Part shown: one piece after another, positions 52,934 to 61,941 of the stretch
How the letters are laid out: each line of letters starts with the position of its first letter
Position numbering within the stretch: position 1 is the stretch's first letter
DNA from: BD2-11 sp965115885
Lineage (GTDB): Bacteria; Gemmatimonadota; Gemmatimonadetes; Longimicrobiales; Gaopeijiaceae
Direction: 5' to 3'
Assembly (NCBI GenBank): GCA_965115885.1
Contig: OZ220479.1
Location: forward strand, 1,674,001 to 1,738,000
DNA length: 64,000 bases
Notes under the pieces: generated by a model
Database searches by the model: none
Told to the model about the DNA's origin: nothing
What the model saw: only the letters and a program-made list of their open reading frames with translations
Program-made: the position numbers and the translations under genes

Positions 52934-54841
52934 TCAGAACACCACCCGCTTCGGCCTCAGCTCCGTGATCCAGATTCCCGAGTTCAGGTCCGAGGAGTAG
53001 ATGCGACCCTTGAAGATCTGGGCTCCCCAGGTCATGGGCCAGTTGGGCACCACCATGTCGTCGTCCCGGGGCACGAAGGCCGCGATCTCCCTGCCCTGCT
53101 CGTAGAGGTTGCCGCGCAGCTCGCCGGAGATGTCCAGAACGCGCAACCCCGCTTGGTAGTAGCCGACGTAGAGCCGGTCGCCCTCGGCCCAGACGTTGTG
53201 CGCCCCGGCCTCGGGCACTTCGTACCACGCCACCTCGACCGGATTTTCGATGTCCGAGTAGTCGACCACGTGGATGAATCCGCGCGCCTCGATGGGCCGC
53301 TCGGAATCCCAGCCCGGCGGGAAGATCTCGTCGCCCAGGAACAGATAGCGCCCGTGGCGCCAGGCCACGTGGGTGTTGCCGATCGGGTACTTGAACTGGC
53401 TCACGAAGGCGGGCTCTCGCGCGGTGCCGCCGTGGGTGCCCGCCCCCACGTCCAGCATGACCACGCCGTCGTTCCAGTAGGACAGGTAGGCGTAGCCGTC
53501 CTGGACGATGACGTCGTGCAACGTCTTCCCCTGCTTGGCGAGTCCCCAGCGGCCCACTTCGACCGGATCGGCCGGGTCCGAGATGTCGACGATGTGCATG
53601 TCGGAGGTGCCGTTGTGGCAGGCGTAGACGAGATCCTCCTCGCCCAGGATCCACACGTTGTGCACCCCGCCGGTCAGGGTCTCGTCGTACCGGGAGACGA
53701 TCTCCGGGTGGGCCGGGTCGGCGAGGTCGAGCAGCACCATGCCGTTGCGGCGGTTGGAGGCCCCTTCGCGGGTGACGATCCCGGTGCGATTGTCGGGATG
53801 GATCTTCACGTCGTTGATGCGGCGCGCGTCCAGCTGGATCGAGTCGGTCAGGACGGGCGCGCCGCTGTCGGTGACGTCCCACACCTTCATCCAGTCGTGC
53901 ATGTAGGTGCCCACGTACGCGTAGTCGCGCCCGTCCAACCCCTCGAACGCCCACATGTCGCCCGAATGGTGGGAAGAGATGGGCCCGCGCCCCACCTGCA
54001 CCAGCTCCGAGTCGGAGACGCGCTCGGTCACCTCCACGCTGGCGGTGCGCACCGCGCTCTCGCCGATCACCGCGTGGACCACGTAGAGCCCCGGATCCTC
54101 GGCCACGAACACGCCCTCCGATCCGTCGGCGTCGATCTGGGCCCCCACCCCCGCCACCGTCCAAGCGGGCGCGAGATCGGGCCCGTCGGCGCCCGAAGGC
54201 AGGCGCGCGGCCGCGCGGAACCGCACCACGTCGCCGGTGCGCACGGCGGAGGAGGCGGGCTCAATCGAGTACGCGAATCCCGGATCCTCCCGCACGACGA
54301 TCGCGACGGTTTCGGTGGCCTCGCCCGACCGGATCGCGACGGTCGCGCGTCCGGGCGCGAGGCCGTAGACGCGTCCGAGCGCGTCCACGCGGACCACCGC
54401 GGGCGCGCTGGAGACGTAGGTCGCCGCAGGGGCGTCGAGCGTCTCTCCCAACCGGGTGGCGGCGGACAGGACGATGGGAGCGCTGGTTCCCGCCACGACC
54501 GAGGCGGGCGCGACGACGTCCAGGGTCGCCGCTCCCAGCTGCTGCACCGTCACTTCGGCGAACCCGACCGTCGTGCCTCCGAACACGGCGGCCACCTGAC
54601 CTTTCCCCGGCCGCAGCCCCGTCACCCGGCCGGACGCGTCCACCGCCACCAGTTCGGGGGTGACCGACGTCCAAGCGACGGCGGCGTCGGCGACGACCGT
54701 TCCCTCCGCGTCCAGGACGCGAGCGGAGAGCGTCAACGACGCGTCGACGGCGATTTCCGCGACGGCGGGGGCGACTTCGACCCGCTCGGGCGCGGCCTGA
54801 ACCGCCACGACCAGTGCAAGGGCGTGTGCGAAGGGTGTCAT
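52934..54841 (-). CDS. secreted LVIVD-repeat beta-propeller protein with Ig-like domains
   Basis: A 635-residue exported protein. After a signal peptide (HALALVVAVQAA) come two or three bacterial Ig-like (Big_2-type) segments in residues 20-180 (AEIAVDASLTLSARVLDAEG, VDASGRVTGLRPGKGQVAAV, VDALGRVYGLAPGRATVAIR). A further Ig-like unit follows, then a propeller of LVIVD repeats (YAYVGTYMHDWMKVWDVTDS, DMHIVDISDPADPVEVGRWG, YLSYWNDGVVMLDVGAGTHG, FIHVVDYSDIENPVEVAWYE, YVGYYQAGLRVLDISGELRG). Such proteins are extracellular or surface-exposed with unclear function. ATG 54841 starts it, and a tRNA gene lies upstream. Confidence 0.85.
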   Translation of the reverse strand: MTPFAHALALVVAVQAAPERVEVAPAVAEIAVDASLTLSARVLDAEGTVVADAAVAWTSVTPELVAVDASGRVTGLRPGKGQVAAVFGGTTVGFAEVTVQQLGAATLDVVAPASVVAGTSAPIVLSAATRLGETLDAPAATYVSSAPAVVRVDALGRVYGLAPGRATVAIRSGEATETVAIVVREDPGFAYSIEPASSAVRTGDVVRFRAAARLPSGADGPDLAPAWTVAGVGAQIDADGSEGVFVAEDPGLYVVHAVIGESAVRTASVEVTERVSDSELVQVGRGPISSHHSGDMWAFEGLDGRDYAYVGTYMHDWMKVWDVTDSGAPVLTDSIQLDARRINDVKIHPDNRTGIVTREGASNRRNGMVLLDLADPAHPEIVSRYDETLTGGVHNVWILGEEDLVYACHNGTSDMHIVDISDPADPVEVGRWGLAKQGKTLHDVIVQDGYAYLSYWNDGVVMLDVGAGTHGGTAREPAFVSQFKYPIGNTHVAWRHGRYLFLGDEIFPPGWDSERPIEARGFIHVVDYSDIENPVEVAWYEVPEAGAHNVWAEGDRLYVGYYQAGLRVLDISGELRGNLYEQGREIAAFVPRDDDMVVPNWPMTWGAQIFKGRIYSSDLNSGIWITELRPKRVVF

Positions 54842-54910
54842 CGGCTCACCTCGTGATGTCGAAACGTTGGCGCCGGGCCGTCTTCCTCAGGTCTCGCGAA
54901 TCCCCCGGAA

Positions 54911-54984
54911 TGCCCCCGGCAGGACTCGAACCTGCGGCCCCCGGATTAGGAATCCGGTGCTCTGTCCACCTGAGCTACGGAGGC
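54911..54984 (-). tRNA. tRNA-Arg (anticodon CCT)
   Basis: A 74-nt cloverleaf on the minus strand: acceptor GCCTCCG paired with CGGGGGC (one T-G pair), D arm AGCTCAGGTGGACAGAGC, anticodon stem/loop CCGGATTCCTAATCCGG with CCT in TTCCTAA, and T arm GCAGGTTCGAGTCCTGC. CCT reads AGG (Arg). The discriminator is A and the 3' CCA is not encoded. Confidence 0.95.
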
Positions 54985-55012
54985 GCGTGAATCCATTCTA
55001 CCGCCGCCCGCT

Positions 55013-55636
55013 TCACCGGAGCAACGCCATCGCCGCGAAGCCGGCCACCAGCAGAGCGCCGAACGCCCAGGTGAACGCGTTGAAGTGGCGATCGATCGCG
55101 CCGCGCAGCGCCGGACCCCACCGATGGATCAGCCCGCCCAGCACGAAGAAGCGGAGCCCGCGCGAGACGAAGCTGGCGAGCGCGAAGACCGGAAGGTCCA
55201 GAGCGAAGACCCCGGCCGAGAGCGTGAACACCTTGTACGGGAGCGGGGTCAGTCCCGCCAGGAAGATCACCCAGAAGTCGTAGCGCCCGTAGAGTTCGCG
55301 CACGTGCGCGAAGCTCTCCGGCGAGACCCCCGGGACGTGATCGAAGAAGAAGCCGTCCAGGAGGTGCCACGCCCCCGCGCCGATTCCGTAGCCGATCAGC
55401 CCGCCCGCGACCGACGCCGCCGTGGTCAGCGCCGCGAGGCGCAGCGACGACGCCGGGGCCCCGAGGCAGAGCGCCACGAGCAGCGGATCGGGCGGGATCG
55501 GGAACACGGAGGACTCGACCACCGCCAGCACCGCCAGAGCCCACGCTCCGTACGGGGTTTCGGCCCAGCCGAGCACCCAGTCGTAGAGGCGGCGCACCCG
55601 GGATCGGGCGTTCGGGTCGGACGGTCGATCCGTCAT
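55013..55636 (-). CDS. YqaA-like VTT-domain membrane protein
   Basis: A 207-residue membrane protein of the YqaA/DedA superfamily. It has AVVESSVFPIPPDPLLVALC near the N-terminus, the conserved glycine-rich GGLIGYGIGAGAWHLLDGFF and the re-entrant-loop segment VIFLAGLTPLPYKVFTLSAG. The superfamily includes the VTT-domain proteins linked to lipid handling. It is a second, more distant relative of the DedA gene at 22147. ATG 55636. surE ends 37 nt upstream. Confidence 0.85.
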   Translation of the reverse strand: MTDRPSDPNARSRVRRLYDWVLGWAETPYGAWALAVLAVVESSVFPIPPDPLLVALCLGAPASSLRLAALTTAASVAGGLIGYGIGAGAWHLLDGFFFDHVPGVSPESFAHVRELYGRYDFWVIFLAGLTPLPYKVFTLSAGVFALDLPVFALASFVSRGLRFFVLGGLIHRWGPALRGAIDRHFNAFTWAFGALLVAGFAAMALLR

Positions 55637-55673
55637 CCGACGCGTCTCGGGCGTCGGTTCGCCGGAGCCGCGG

Positions 55674-56420
55674 CTAGAGCGCCAACTTCCATTCCCGCAC
55701 CTCCTCCAGCAACCTGTGGTTGGTGAGGTCGAGATGGAGCGGGGTCACGGAGATGTAGCCCTCTTCCACCGTGCGGAAATCCGAGTCCGCGGAACCGCTC
55801 CAAGTCGGCACGGCGGCTCCGATCCAGTAGTACCGCTTTCCCATGGGATCGCGGCCGCGCAACAGGGAGTCGCTGTACCTGCGGCGCCCCAAGGTGGTGA
55901 TGCGGACGCCCTTCGCCTCGTTCGGGGGGATCGGGGGGAGGTTGACGTTGAAGAGAGTGTCGCTCGGAAACGGTTTGGCCAGCATCTTTCCCAAAAGTTC
56001 GGAAAGGGGTTCGGACCATCCGAGCCCTTCCCTCATGTCGCGTCCGGCGTACGACACCGCGACCGACGGAATGCCGAGCACGGTCGCTTCCATGGCGGCC
56101 GCCACCGTCCCCGAATAGAGGACGTCCTCCCCCATGTTGGGGCCGTGGTTGACCCCGGACAGGCAGACGTCCGGACGCTTCTCGAGAAGCGCGTTGAGCG
56201 CCAGGATGACGCAGTCCGTGGGGGTGCCGTCGACCACGAACGCGCCTCCGGGGGACGTGCGGGCGCGCAGCGGGTGGTGGAGCGTGAGCGAATGGCTGGT
56301 CGCGCTCTGTTCGCGGTCGGGGGCCACGACCTGCACCGAGCCCAGCCGGCGCGCGCAGCCGCGAAGGACGCTCAGGCCCGGAGCCATGTGCCCGTCGTCG
56401 TTGGTGCACAGGATGTTCAT
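55674..56420 (-). CDS. surE: 5'-nucleotidase SurE
   Basis: SurE is a metal-dependent nucleoside monophosphate phosphatase tied to stationary-phase survival. The 248-residue protein begins MNILCTNDDGHMAPGLSVL with the Asp-Asp metal pair and has VVAPDREQSATSHSLTLHHP, VDGTPTDCVILAL and LSGVNHGPNMGEDVLYSGTV, the family pattern. The ATG overlaps the stop of the MerR gene, so the two are coupled. Confidence 0.95.
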   Translation of the reverse strand: MNILCTNDDGHMAPGLSVLRGCARRLGSVQVVAPDREQSATSHSLTLHHPLRARTSPGGAFVVDGTPTDCVILALNALLEKRPDVCLSGVNHGPNMGEDVLYSGTVAAAMEATVLGIPSVAVSYAGRDMREGLGWSEPLSELLGKMLAKPFPSDTLFNVNLPPIPPNEAKGVRITTLGRRRYSDSLLRGRDPMGKRYYWIGAAVPTWSGSADSDFRTVEEGYISVTPLHLDLTNHRLLEEVREWKLAL

Positions 56421-56800
56421 GCGCCGGGCCGGAAGTCGTCGGTCGGGCCGGGAACCGAAAGGATGTCCATCAACTCCTCCAGATCGTTCTTGAGCTGGCT
56501 GCGAAGCTCGGGAGCGAGCACCGCCCTGCGGGCTTCGTCGAGTTCGCCCCTTCTGCGCATGCGGGCCAGTTCCTGGCGGGCGCCCTCGATGGTGTACTTG
56601 TCCTCGTACAGCAGGCGCTTGAGCAGCAGAACCAATTCGACTTCGCGGGGGCGGTACACCCGGTTGCCGGCCTGGTTCTTGACGGGACGCAGCGCCTCGA
56701 ATCGGGTTTCCCAGTAGCGTAGCACGTGCGACTCGATTCCCGTGAGGTCGCGCACTTCGCCGATGGGATAGTACGCGCGCTGTGCGATGGGCTCGTTCAA
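56417..56800 (-). CDS. MerR-family transcriptional regulator
   Basis: A 127-residue regulator with the winged-helix MerR DNA-binding domain at the N-terminus: YYPIGEVRDLTGIESHVLRY, WETRFEALRPVKNQAGNRVY and the long dimer helix REVELVLLLKRLLYEDKYTI. The C-terminal part is short and lacks metal-binding cysteines, so the effector is unknown. The start is a TTG at 56800, since no ATG/GTG lies in frame; GGGGAGAAG precedes it. Its target is not evident. Confidence 0.85.
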   Translation of the reverse strand: MNEPIAQRAYYPIGEVRDLTGIESHVLRYWETRFEALRPVKNQAGNRVYRPREVELVLLLKRLLYEDKYTIEGARQELARMRRRGELDEARRAVLAPELRSQLKNDLEELMDILSVPGPTDDFRPGA

Positions 56801-56829
56801 CGGCTTCTCCCCGGAGCCCCCGGACCGGG

Positions 56830-57849
56830 TCACGGCCAACGCTCCGGCTTGGGGTCTCGCGTCATGAGGTTGCGCGCCGCCTCCGCAGGGTCGGTTCTCC
56901 CCGTCAGGATGTCGTGGACCTGCGCGCAGATCGGCATCTCCACCCGGTGTCTCGCGGCCAGCTCGTGCACGGCCTCGGCCGTCTCGACTCCCTCCGCCAC
57001 CGCCGTCATGCCGTCCAGGACGTCGTCCAGGGAACGGCCTCGGCCGAGCTCGAAGCCCACGGTGCGGTTGCGGCTCGCGGGGCCGGTGCAGGTCAGCACG
57101 AGATCGCCCATTCCCGCCAGCCCGGAAAAGGTGGGCGGGCGGGCGCCCAGGGCAACCCCGAGCCGGGTGATCTCGGCCAGCCCGCGCGTGATCAGGGCGC
57201 AGAGCGTGTTGTGTCCGAACCCGTGGCCCGCCACCACTCCGGCGGCGAGCGCGATCACGTTCTTGAGCGCCCCCGCCAACTCCACCCCGACGACGTCGTC
57301 GGTGGTGTACACTCGGAAGCTGGGGCCTTGCAGGGCGGTCTGAACCGTCAGGCGGGCCTCCTCGGACCGGCTCGCCGCCACCACCGCGGTCGGGTGTTCG
57401 CACGCCACCTCGGCCGCGAAGCTCGGCCCGGAAAGCACGGTGAAGCGCCGGTTCTGGCGCGCCGTGAGTCGCTCGGCCATCACCTCGTCCATGCGCCGCA
57501 GGGTCGCGATCTCGATCCCTTTCGAGGCCGACACCACCACGGCGTCGGGTTCCAGGAAGGGGGCGGCGCGCTCTGCGACCGCACCGGCGTGCTGCGCGGG
57601 ACTGACCGAGACCACGAGTTCCGCGCCGGCGACGGCGCGCTCCATCTCCGCGGTCGCGTCCAACCCGCGCGGAAGCTCGACGCCGGGCAGGAAAGCCCGA
57701 TTCTCTCCGCCTTCCCGGATCTGCCGCACGACTTCCGGTTCGCGCGCCCACAGGCGGACCTCGTGGCCGCGGCGGACGGCGAGGGCGGCCAACGCCGTCC
57801 CCCAGCTGCCGGCGCCCAGCACGCCGATCCGGCGGACCGGGTCAGCCAC
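56830..57849 (-). CDS. gpsA: glycerol-3-phosphate dehydrogenase [NAD(P)+]
   Basis: GpsA makes glycerol 3-phosphate, the acceptor used by PlsY next door. The 339-residue protein has the Rossmann motif IGVLGAGSWGTALAALAV, VVSASKGIE, LSGPSFAAEVA, the catalytic lysine in ELAGALKNVIALAAGV and SGLAGMGDLVLTCTGPASRN. The start is a GTG at 57849, overlapping the end of plsY by 8 nt. The order der-plsY-gpsA is conserved in many bacteria. Confidence 0.95.
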   Translation of the reverse strand: MADPVRRIGVLGAGSWGTALAALAVRRGHEVRLWAREPEVVRQIREGGENRAFLPGVELPRGLDATAEMERAVAGAELVVSVSPAQHAGAVAERAAPFLEPDAVVVSASKGIEIATLRRMDEVMAERLTARQNRRFTVLSGPSFAAEVACEHPTAVVAASRSEEARLTVQTALQGPSFRVYTTDDVVGVELAGALKNVIALAAGVVAGHGFGHNTLCALITRGLAEITRLGVALGARPPTFSGLAGMGDLVLTCTGPASRNRTVGFELGRGRSLDDVLDGMTAVAEGVETAEAVHELAARHRVEMPICAQVHDILTGRTDPAEAARNLMTRDPKPERWP

Positions 57850-58471
57850 GCTCGCCCCGCCGCCGGTCGTCGCGGATGCGGCGCTCCTCGCCCCTGAGCA
57901 GACGCCCGACGTTGGAACGGTGCGCCCAGACGACGAAGCCGCCGGTCAGGACCGCGAACCCGGCGACCCATGGATCCCCCGCCCCCCTCGCGACGTTCCC
58001 CGCCAGCACCGTCGTCGGAAGCGCGACCGCCGCCGCGATCGACGCCAGCGAGACGATGCCGCGCGCGGCGAGGACCCCCGCCCAGACCAACGCGGCCACC
58101 AGCACCGCGAGCGGCGACAGCGCGAGAAAGGCGCCGGCGGCGGTGGCCACGCCCTTGCCGCCCCGGAAGCGCATCCAGCACGGGAAGGTGTGGCCCAGGA
58201 TCGCGGCCGCGCCGTAGGCGGCCGCCCATCCGGTCGCCTCGGAGCCGTCCAGCAGGGGGAAACCCCAGGCCGGCAGCCACCCCTTGGCGACGTCCACCAG
58301 ACCCACCGGCACCGCCACCCGCAATCCCATCGCCCGGTAGACGTTGGTCGCGCCCAGGTTGCCGCTCCCCCGGCGCCGCAGATCCATGCCGGCGAGCGCC
58401 TTCGCGACCAGGTAGCCGGTGGGGAGCGATCCCGCCAGGTACGCGGCCAGCGCCCAGATCTGCGGAGTCAT
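57842..58471 (-). CDS. plsY: acyl-phosphate:glycerol-3-phosphate acyltransferase
   Basis: PlsY transfers the acyl group from the acyl-phosphate made by PlsX (encoded at 16024) to glycerol 3-phosphate. The 209-residue membrane protein shows GSLPTGYLVAKALAGMDLRR, RGSGNLGATNVYRAMG and HTFPCWMRFRGGKGVATAAG, the three conserved loops of the family, across about six helices. ATG 58471 overlaps the der stop. Confidence 0.95.
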   Translation of the reverse strand: MTPQIWALAAYLAGSLPTGYLVAKALAGMDLRRRGSGNLGATNVYRAMGLRVAVPVGLVDVAKGWLPAWGFPLLDGSEATGWAAAYGAAAILGHTFPCWMRFRGGKGVATAAGAFLALSPLAVLVAALVWAGVLAARGIVSLASIAAAVALPTTVLAGNVARGAGDPWVAGFAVLTGGFVVWAHRSNVGRLLRGEERRIRDDRRRGERG

Positions 58472-59805
58472 CGTCTGCGCGCGTCCCCGTCCGCCTTGAA
58501 GCGTATCCGCAACGGAGCGCCCGTCATCGGCCAGCGACTGCGGAACCCGTTCTCGAGATAGCGGGCGTAGGCCGACTGAACTTCTCTCGGCAGGTTGCTG
58601 AAGAGCACGAACGCCGGGGGAGCGGTTCCCACCTGGGTGCCGTAGCGGATCTTGACCGCACGTCCGCGCGAGTGGGCCGGCGGATGCCGCGCCACCAGCC
58701 GCGCCAGCTCCCGGTTCAGCTCCGGGGTCGGGATCCGGCGTTCCCGCTCCTCCTGAATCCGGAGCACGAGGTCCAGGGTCCTGCGCACCCGCTGGCCGGT
58801 GAGCGCCGAGGCGAAGACGAAAGGCACCCAGCGCAGGAACGGGGTTCGCTCGCGCACGCTCTTCTCGATGCCGGGCGCGGTGGAGCCGTCCCGGTCGACC
58901 AAGTCCCATTTGTTGACGACCGCGACGACCCCGCAACCCGCGTCCCACGCCGCTCGAGCGATCTTGACGTCCTGCACGCGGATCCCCGCGGAGGCGTCCG
59001 TCAGCACGAGGCACACGTCCGCCTCCCGGATCGCCCGGGTCGCGCGCAACCGCGCGTAGTACTCGATGGAGTCGTGGATGCGGGACTGGCGGCGCAGCCC
59101 GGCGGTGTCCACGAAGACCAGGTTTCGTCCGTGATAGCGCATCGCGGAGTCCACCGAGTCGCGCGTGGTGCCCGCCGTCTCGCCGACCACCATGCGCTCC
59201 TCGCCGAAGAGCCGGTTGACGAAGCTGGATTTCCCCACGTTGGGCTTGCCGATCACCGCCACCCGAATCGCGTTCGGATCCGCGGGGTCGGATTCCGGTT
59301 CCGGGAACGCGTCCACCACCGCGTCCAACAGATCCCCGCTTCCCTTCCCCGAGATCGCGCTCACCGGCACGGGCTCGCCCACGCCGAGCGCCCAGAACTC
59401 GTGGTGGCCGGTCCCGCGCGGAAGGTCGTCCGCCTTGTTCGCGACCAGCAGAACCGGACGCCCGGCGCGCCGGAGCAACGCGGCCAGCCGCTCGTCCAGC
59501 GGGTGGACGCCCTCCTTGGCGTCCACCACGAGGAGGATCAGGTCGGCCTCCGCCGCCGCGGCCAGGGCCTGGGCGCGCACCGCTCGGTCGAGCGGACGGT
59601 CGCTTCCCTCGACCACGCCTCCGGTGTCGACCAGGAAGAACTCCCGTCCCGCCCAGTCGGCGCGAGCGAAGTGCCGGTCCCGGGTCACCCCCGGGGTGTC
59701 GTCCACGATCGCCTTGCGTCGTCCCAGAACGCGGTTGAAGAGGGTGGACTTGCCGACGTTGGGGCGGCCGACCACCGCGACCGCCGGGAGGCGGGAGCGG
59801 ATCAC
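58468..59805 (-). CDS. der: ribosome-associated GTPase Der (EngA)
   Basis: Der is an essential tandem GTPase for 50S subunit assembly. The 445-residue protein has two G domains: VAVVGRPNVGKSTLFNRVLG, DTPGVTRDRH and VANKADDL in the first; VAVIGKPNVGKSSFVNRLFG, ETAGTTRDSVDS and VVNKWDLV in the second. A C-terminal KH-like domain (VKIRYGTQVGTAPPAFVLFS) follows. The start is a GTG at 59805 overlapping the stop of the DUF512 gene. Confidence 0.96.
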   Translation of the reverse strand: MIRSRLPAVAVVGRPNVGKSTLFNRVLGRRKAIVDDTPGVTRDRHFARADWAGREFFLVDTGGVVEGSDRPLDRAVRAQALAAAAEADLILLVVDAKEGVHPLDERLAALLRRAGRPVLLVANKADDLPRGTGHHEFWALGVGEPVPVSAISGKGSGDLLDAVVDAFPEPESDPADPNAIRVAVIGKPNVGKSSFVNRLFGEERMVVGETAGTTRDSVDSAMRYHGRNLVFVDTAGLRRQSRIHDSIEYYARLRATRAIREADVCLVLTDASAGIRVQDVKIARAAWDAGCGVVAVVNKWDLVDRDGSTAPGIEKSVRERTPFLRWVPFVFASALTGQRVRRTLDLVLRIQEERERRIPTPELNRELARLVARHPPAHSRGRAVKIRYGTQVGTAPPAFVLFSNLPREVQSAYARYLENGFRSRWPMTGAPLRIRFKADGDARRR

Positions 59806-61073
59806 GGCTCCGAGAGCATGCGGGAGATCTCGTGGCCGACGACGACCCGAGCGGGAGCCAGCTCGCGTCGGAGCCGGGTCAGGGGGTAGTCGTCGACGAA
59901 GACGCCGTCGGCGTTCAGGGCTCCGGCGGGAAGCAGGACGACGTCCTCCCGCCTCCCCTCTCCCAGCGCGGCGCGCACGTCGCGGCCCGCGAGCAACCCC
60001 GCCACCGTGACGCCCGACCCGAAGTAGCGGTTGGTCACCGCCAGCACTTCGACCTCCGCTCGGGTGGCGGCTTCGAGCCGTTCCGCGCGAGCCTCGATCC
60101 AGGGCGCCATCGACCGACCCGTCGCCACCCGGACGCGGCGTCCGGGGAGAACCGGCAACGCGTCCACCCCGGCGTCCAAGTCGTCCAGGAAGCGGCGCAC
60201 CGCGCCCACTCCGTTCTCGGCGAGCGACGGATCGTCGTAGTAGGACGCGTCCGGCACCTCCATCCCGGCGATCAGGAACATCTCGTCGGCGGCGTAGGCC
60301 CAGCGCGTCTCCCGCTCCCCGGCGGCGCGGGCGCGCGCCCGCGCCACCTGCCCGACCGCAGCGGCGGCTTCGGACGGGGCCAGACGGCGAACCGGCCGGT
60401 TCTCGTTGTACTTGGTGAGCCCCACCGGAACCACCGAGAGGGAACGCACGCCCGGGCCCAGCGACCACAAGTCGTCGACGGTCCGGTCGAGGTGCGCGCC
60501 GTCGTTCCACTCCGGACAGAGCACGACCTGGGCGTGCACTTCCAGGCCCTCCGCCAACAGGAAGGACAGCTGTTCCATGACGAGCCCCGCGCGCCGGTTG
60601 GCGAGCATGCGTTCGCGCACCTCCGGCTCGGTGGCGTGCACGCTCACGTAGAGCGGGGAGATGCGCTGGTCGACCAGCCTCTGGAGCCCTCTCGGGCCCA
60701 GGTTGGTCAGGGTGACGTAGCTCCCGTAGGCGAAGGAGAGCCGAAAATCGTCGTCCCGCAGCCACAAGCTGTCCCGCGCGTCCTTCGGGTTGCCGTCGAT
60801 GAAGCAGAAGACGCACTTGTTGGCGCATTCGCGGATCTTGTCGGGCGCGGGAACCAGCCCGAGCGGCGTTTCGGGATCCCGCTCGATCTCGTACACGACG
60901 CGCTCGCCCGCCGGAGAGATCGTCTCGACGGCCAGTTCCGGATCCGCGAGCAGAAAGGCGAGGTCGATGCCGTCGCGCACGCGCTGGCCGTTGACGCGCA
61001 CGATGCGGGTGCCGATCTCGAGCCGGAGTTCCTGGGCGACGCTCCCGCTCTCGATGCCGGCGATCCGAACCAT
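59802..61073 (-). CDS. DUF512 radical SAM protein with N-terminal PDZ-like domain
   Basis: A 423-residue protein with a PDZ-like opening (VRIAGIESGSVAQELRLEIG), the radical SAM cluster motif CANKCVFCF (Cys83, 87, 90) and the DUF512 C-terminal part (VTNRYFGSGVTVAGLLAGRD, ALNADGVFVDDYPLTRLRRE). Family members are usually next to der, as here, and their reaction is unknown. The ATG at 61073 is 30 nt after the cupin gene. The stop overlaps der, so co-expression and a role in translation or ribosome assembly are plausible. Confidence 0.88.
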   Translation of the reverse strand: MVRIAGIESGSVAQELRLEIGTRIVRVNGQRVRDGIDLAFLLADPELAVETISPAGERVVYEIERDPETPLGLVPAPDKIRECANKCVFCFIDGNPKDARDSLWLRDDDFRLSFAYGSYVTLTNLGPRGLQRLVDQRISPLYVSVHATEPEVRERMLANRRAGLVMEQLSFLLAEGLEVHAQVVLCPEWNDGAHLDRTVDDLWSLGPGVRSLSVVPVGLTKYNENRPVRRLAPSEAAAAVGQVARARARAAGERETRWAYAADEMFLIAGMEVPDASYYDDPSLAENGVGAVRRFLDDLDAGVDALPVLPGRRVRVATGRSMAPWIEARAERLEAATRAEVEVLAVTNRYFGSGVTVAGLLAGRDVRAALGEGRREDVVLLPAGALNADGVFVDDYPLTRLRRELAPARVVVGHEISRMLSEP

Positions 61074-61103
61074 GGCGAAGCTTCCCGGCGCCCCGGCCGC
61101 CGC

Positions 61104-61520
61104 TCAGCGGCTACGGTTCGGGGAGGTTTCCGCCGCAGGGGCTTTCGCCGCCGGTCCTTTCAGCTGCACGACGATCACCTCCACCGGCTCGGGTCCCTCG
61201 TTGACGTCGCCGTACAGCTCGCCCGGCGGGTCGGCTTCCAGCCAGTAGGCGCGGCCCGTCTCCCAGGTCATGTCGCGCCGCTCGCCGGCGTCGTCGATCA
61301 CCGTCAGGGTTCCGCCCTTGAGCGCGACGATGGCGCGCGGGTTGTCGTGACGGTGCATCTCCAACGGCTGGCCGGGCGCGATCACGCTCTTCCAGACCTC
61401 CACGTGCTCGTTCTCGAACTGGGGCGTGCGTCCGGTGGTCCGTCCGGGTTCTCCGGCGCCGGAAGCGCAGGCGGAAACCAGCAACGCGAGGATCGAGGTC
61501 GCGGAGCGTCCGGTTTTCAT
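61104..61520 (-). CDS. cupin-domain lipoprotein
   Basis: A 138-residue secreted protein with a lipoprotein signal (ATSILALLVSACASGAGEPG, lipobox VSAC) and one cupin barrel: VIAPGQPLEMHRHDNPRAIV carries the histidines of cupin motif 1, and TLTVIDDAGERRDM the second strand set. Ligand unknown. The ATG at 61520 follows GGAGAGAAGC. Transcribed in the same direction as the DUF512-der-plsY-gpsA run, probably with it. Confidence 0.8.
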   Translation of the reverse strand: MKTGRSATSILALLVSACASGAGEPGRTTGRTPQFENEHVEVWKSVIAPGQPLEMHRHDNPRAIVALKGGTLTVIDDAGERRDMTWETGRAYWLEADPPGELYGDVNEGPEPVEVIVVQLKGPAAKAPAAETSPNRSR

Positions 61521-61797
61521 GAGCTTCTCTCCATGGTTTTTTGGGGGGGATCGTCGATTCCCTTGTTCCCGCGCCCGCGCCCGCCGTGGCGCGCCCGCGG
61601 TTCGGAGACGCTCGAGTTCGAGAACCCGATCCGGCGCGGCGAAAGGGTGCGGGGACCGAAAGGCGAAGTCCCGCAACCGATTCCATGCAGGGAGGGTCGG
61701 CGACGGTGCGCGGGCCGGCAAACGGAGCCCGCGGGGGGCGCCGCACCTCCCGATCGGGACGCCCCGGGGCGGGGAATTCCGCCGCCCCGGGCGAAGA

Positions 61798-61870
61798 AGC
61801 GGGCGACCGGGCTCGAACCGGCGACCCTCAGCTTGGGAAGCTGATGCTCTACCAACTGAGCTACGCCCGC
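61798..61870 (-). tRNA. tRNA-Gly (anticodon CCC)
   Basis: A 73-nt cloverleaf on the minus strand: acceptor GCGGGCG with CGCCCGC, D arm AGCTCAGTTGGTAGAGC, anticodon stem/loop TCAGCTTCCCAAGCTGA with CCC, and T arm GCCGGTTCGAGCCCGGT. CCC reads GGG (Gly). The discriminator is T, usual for bacterial tRNA-Gly. The 3' CCA is not encoded. Confidence 0.95.
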
Positions 61871-61941
61871 AAAGCGGACCTGCCCCGGCGAGACGGTCCG
61901 GAGGGCGCCGGTCGCACCGCCCGGCCCGCGCGCGGCGGGTC

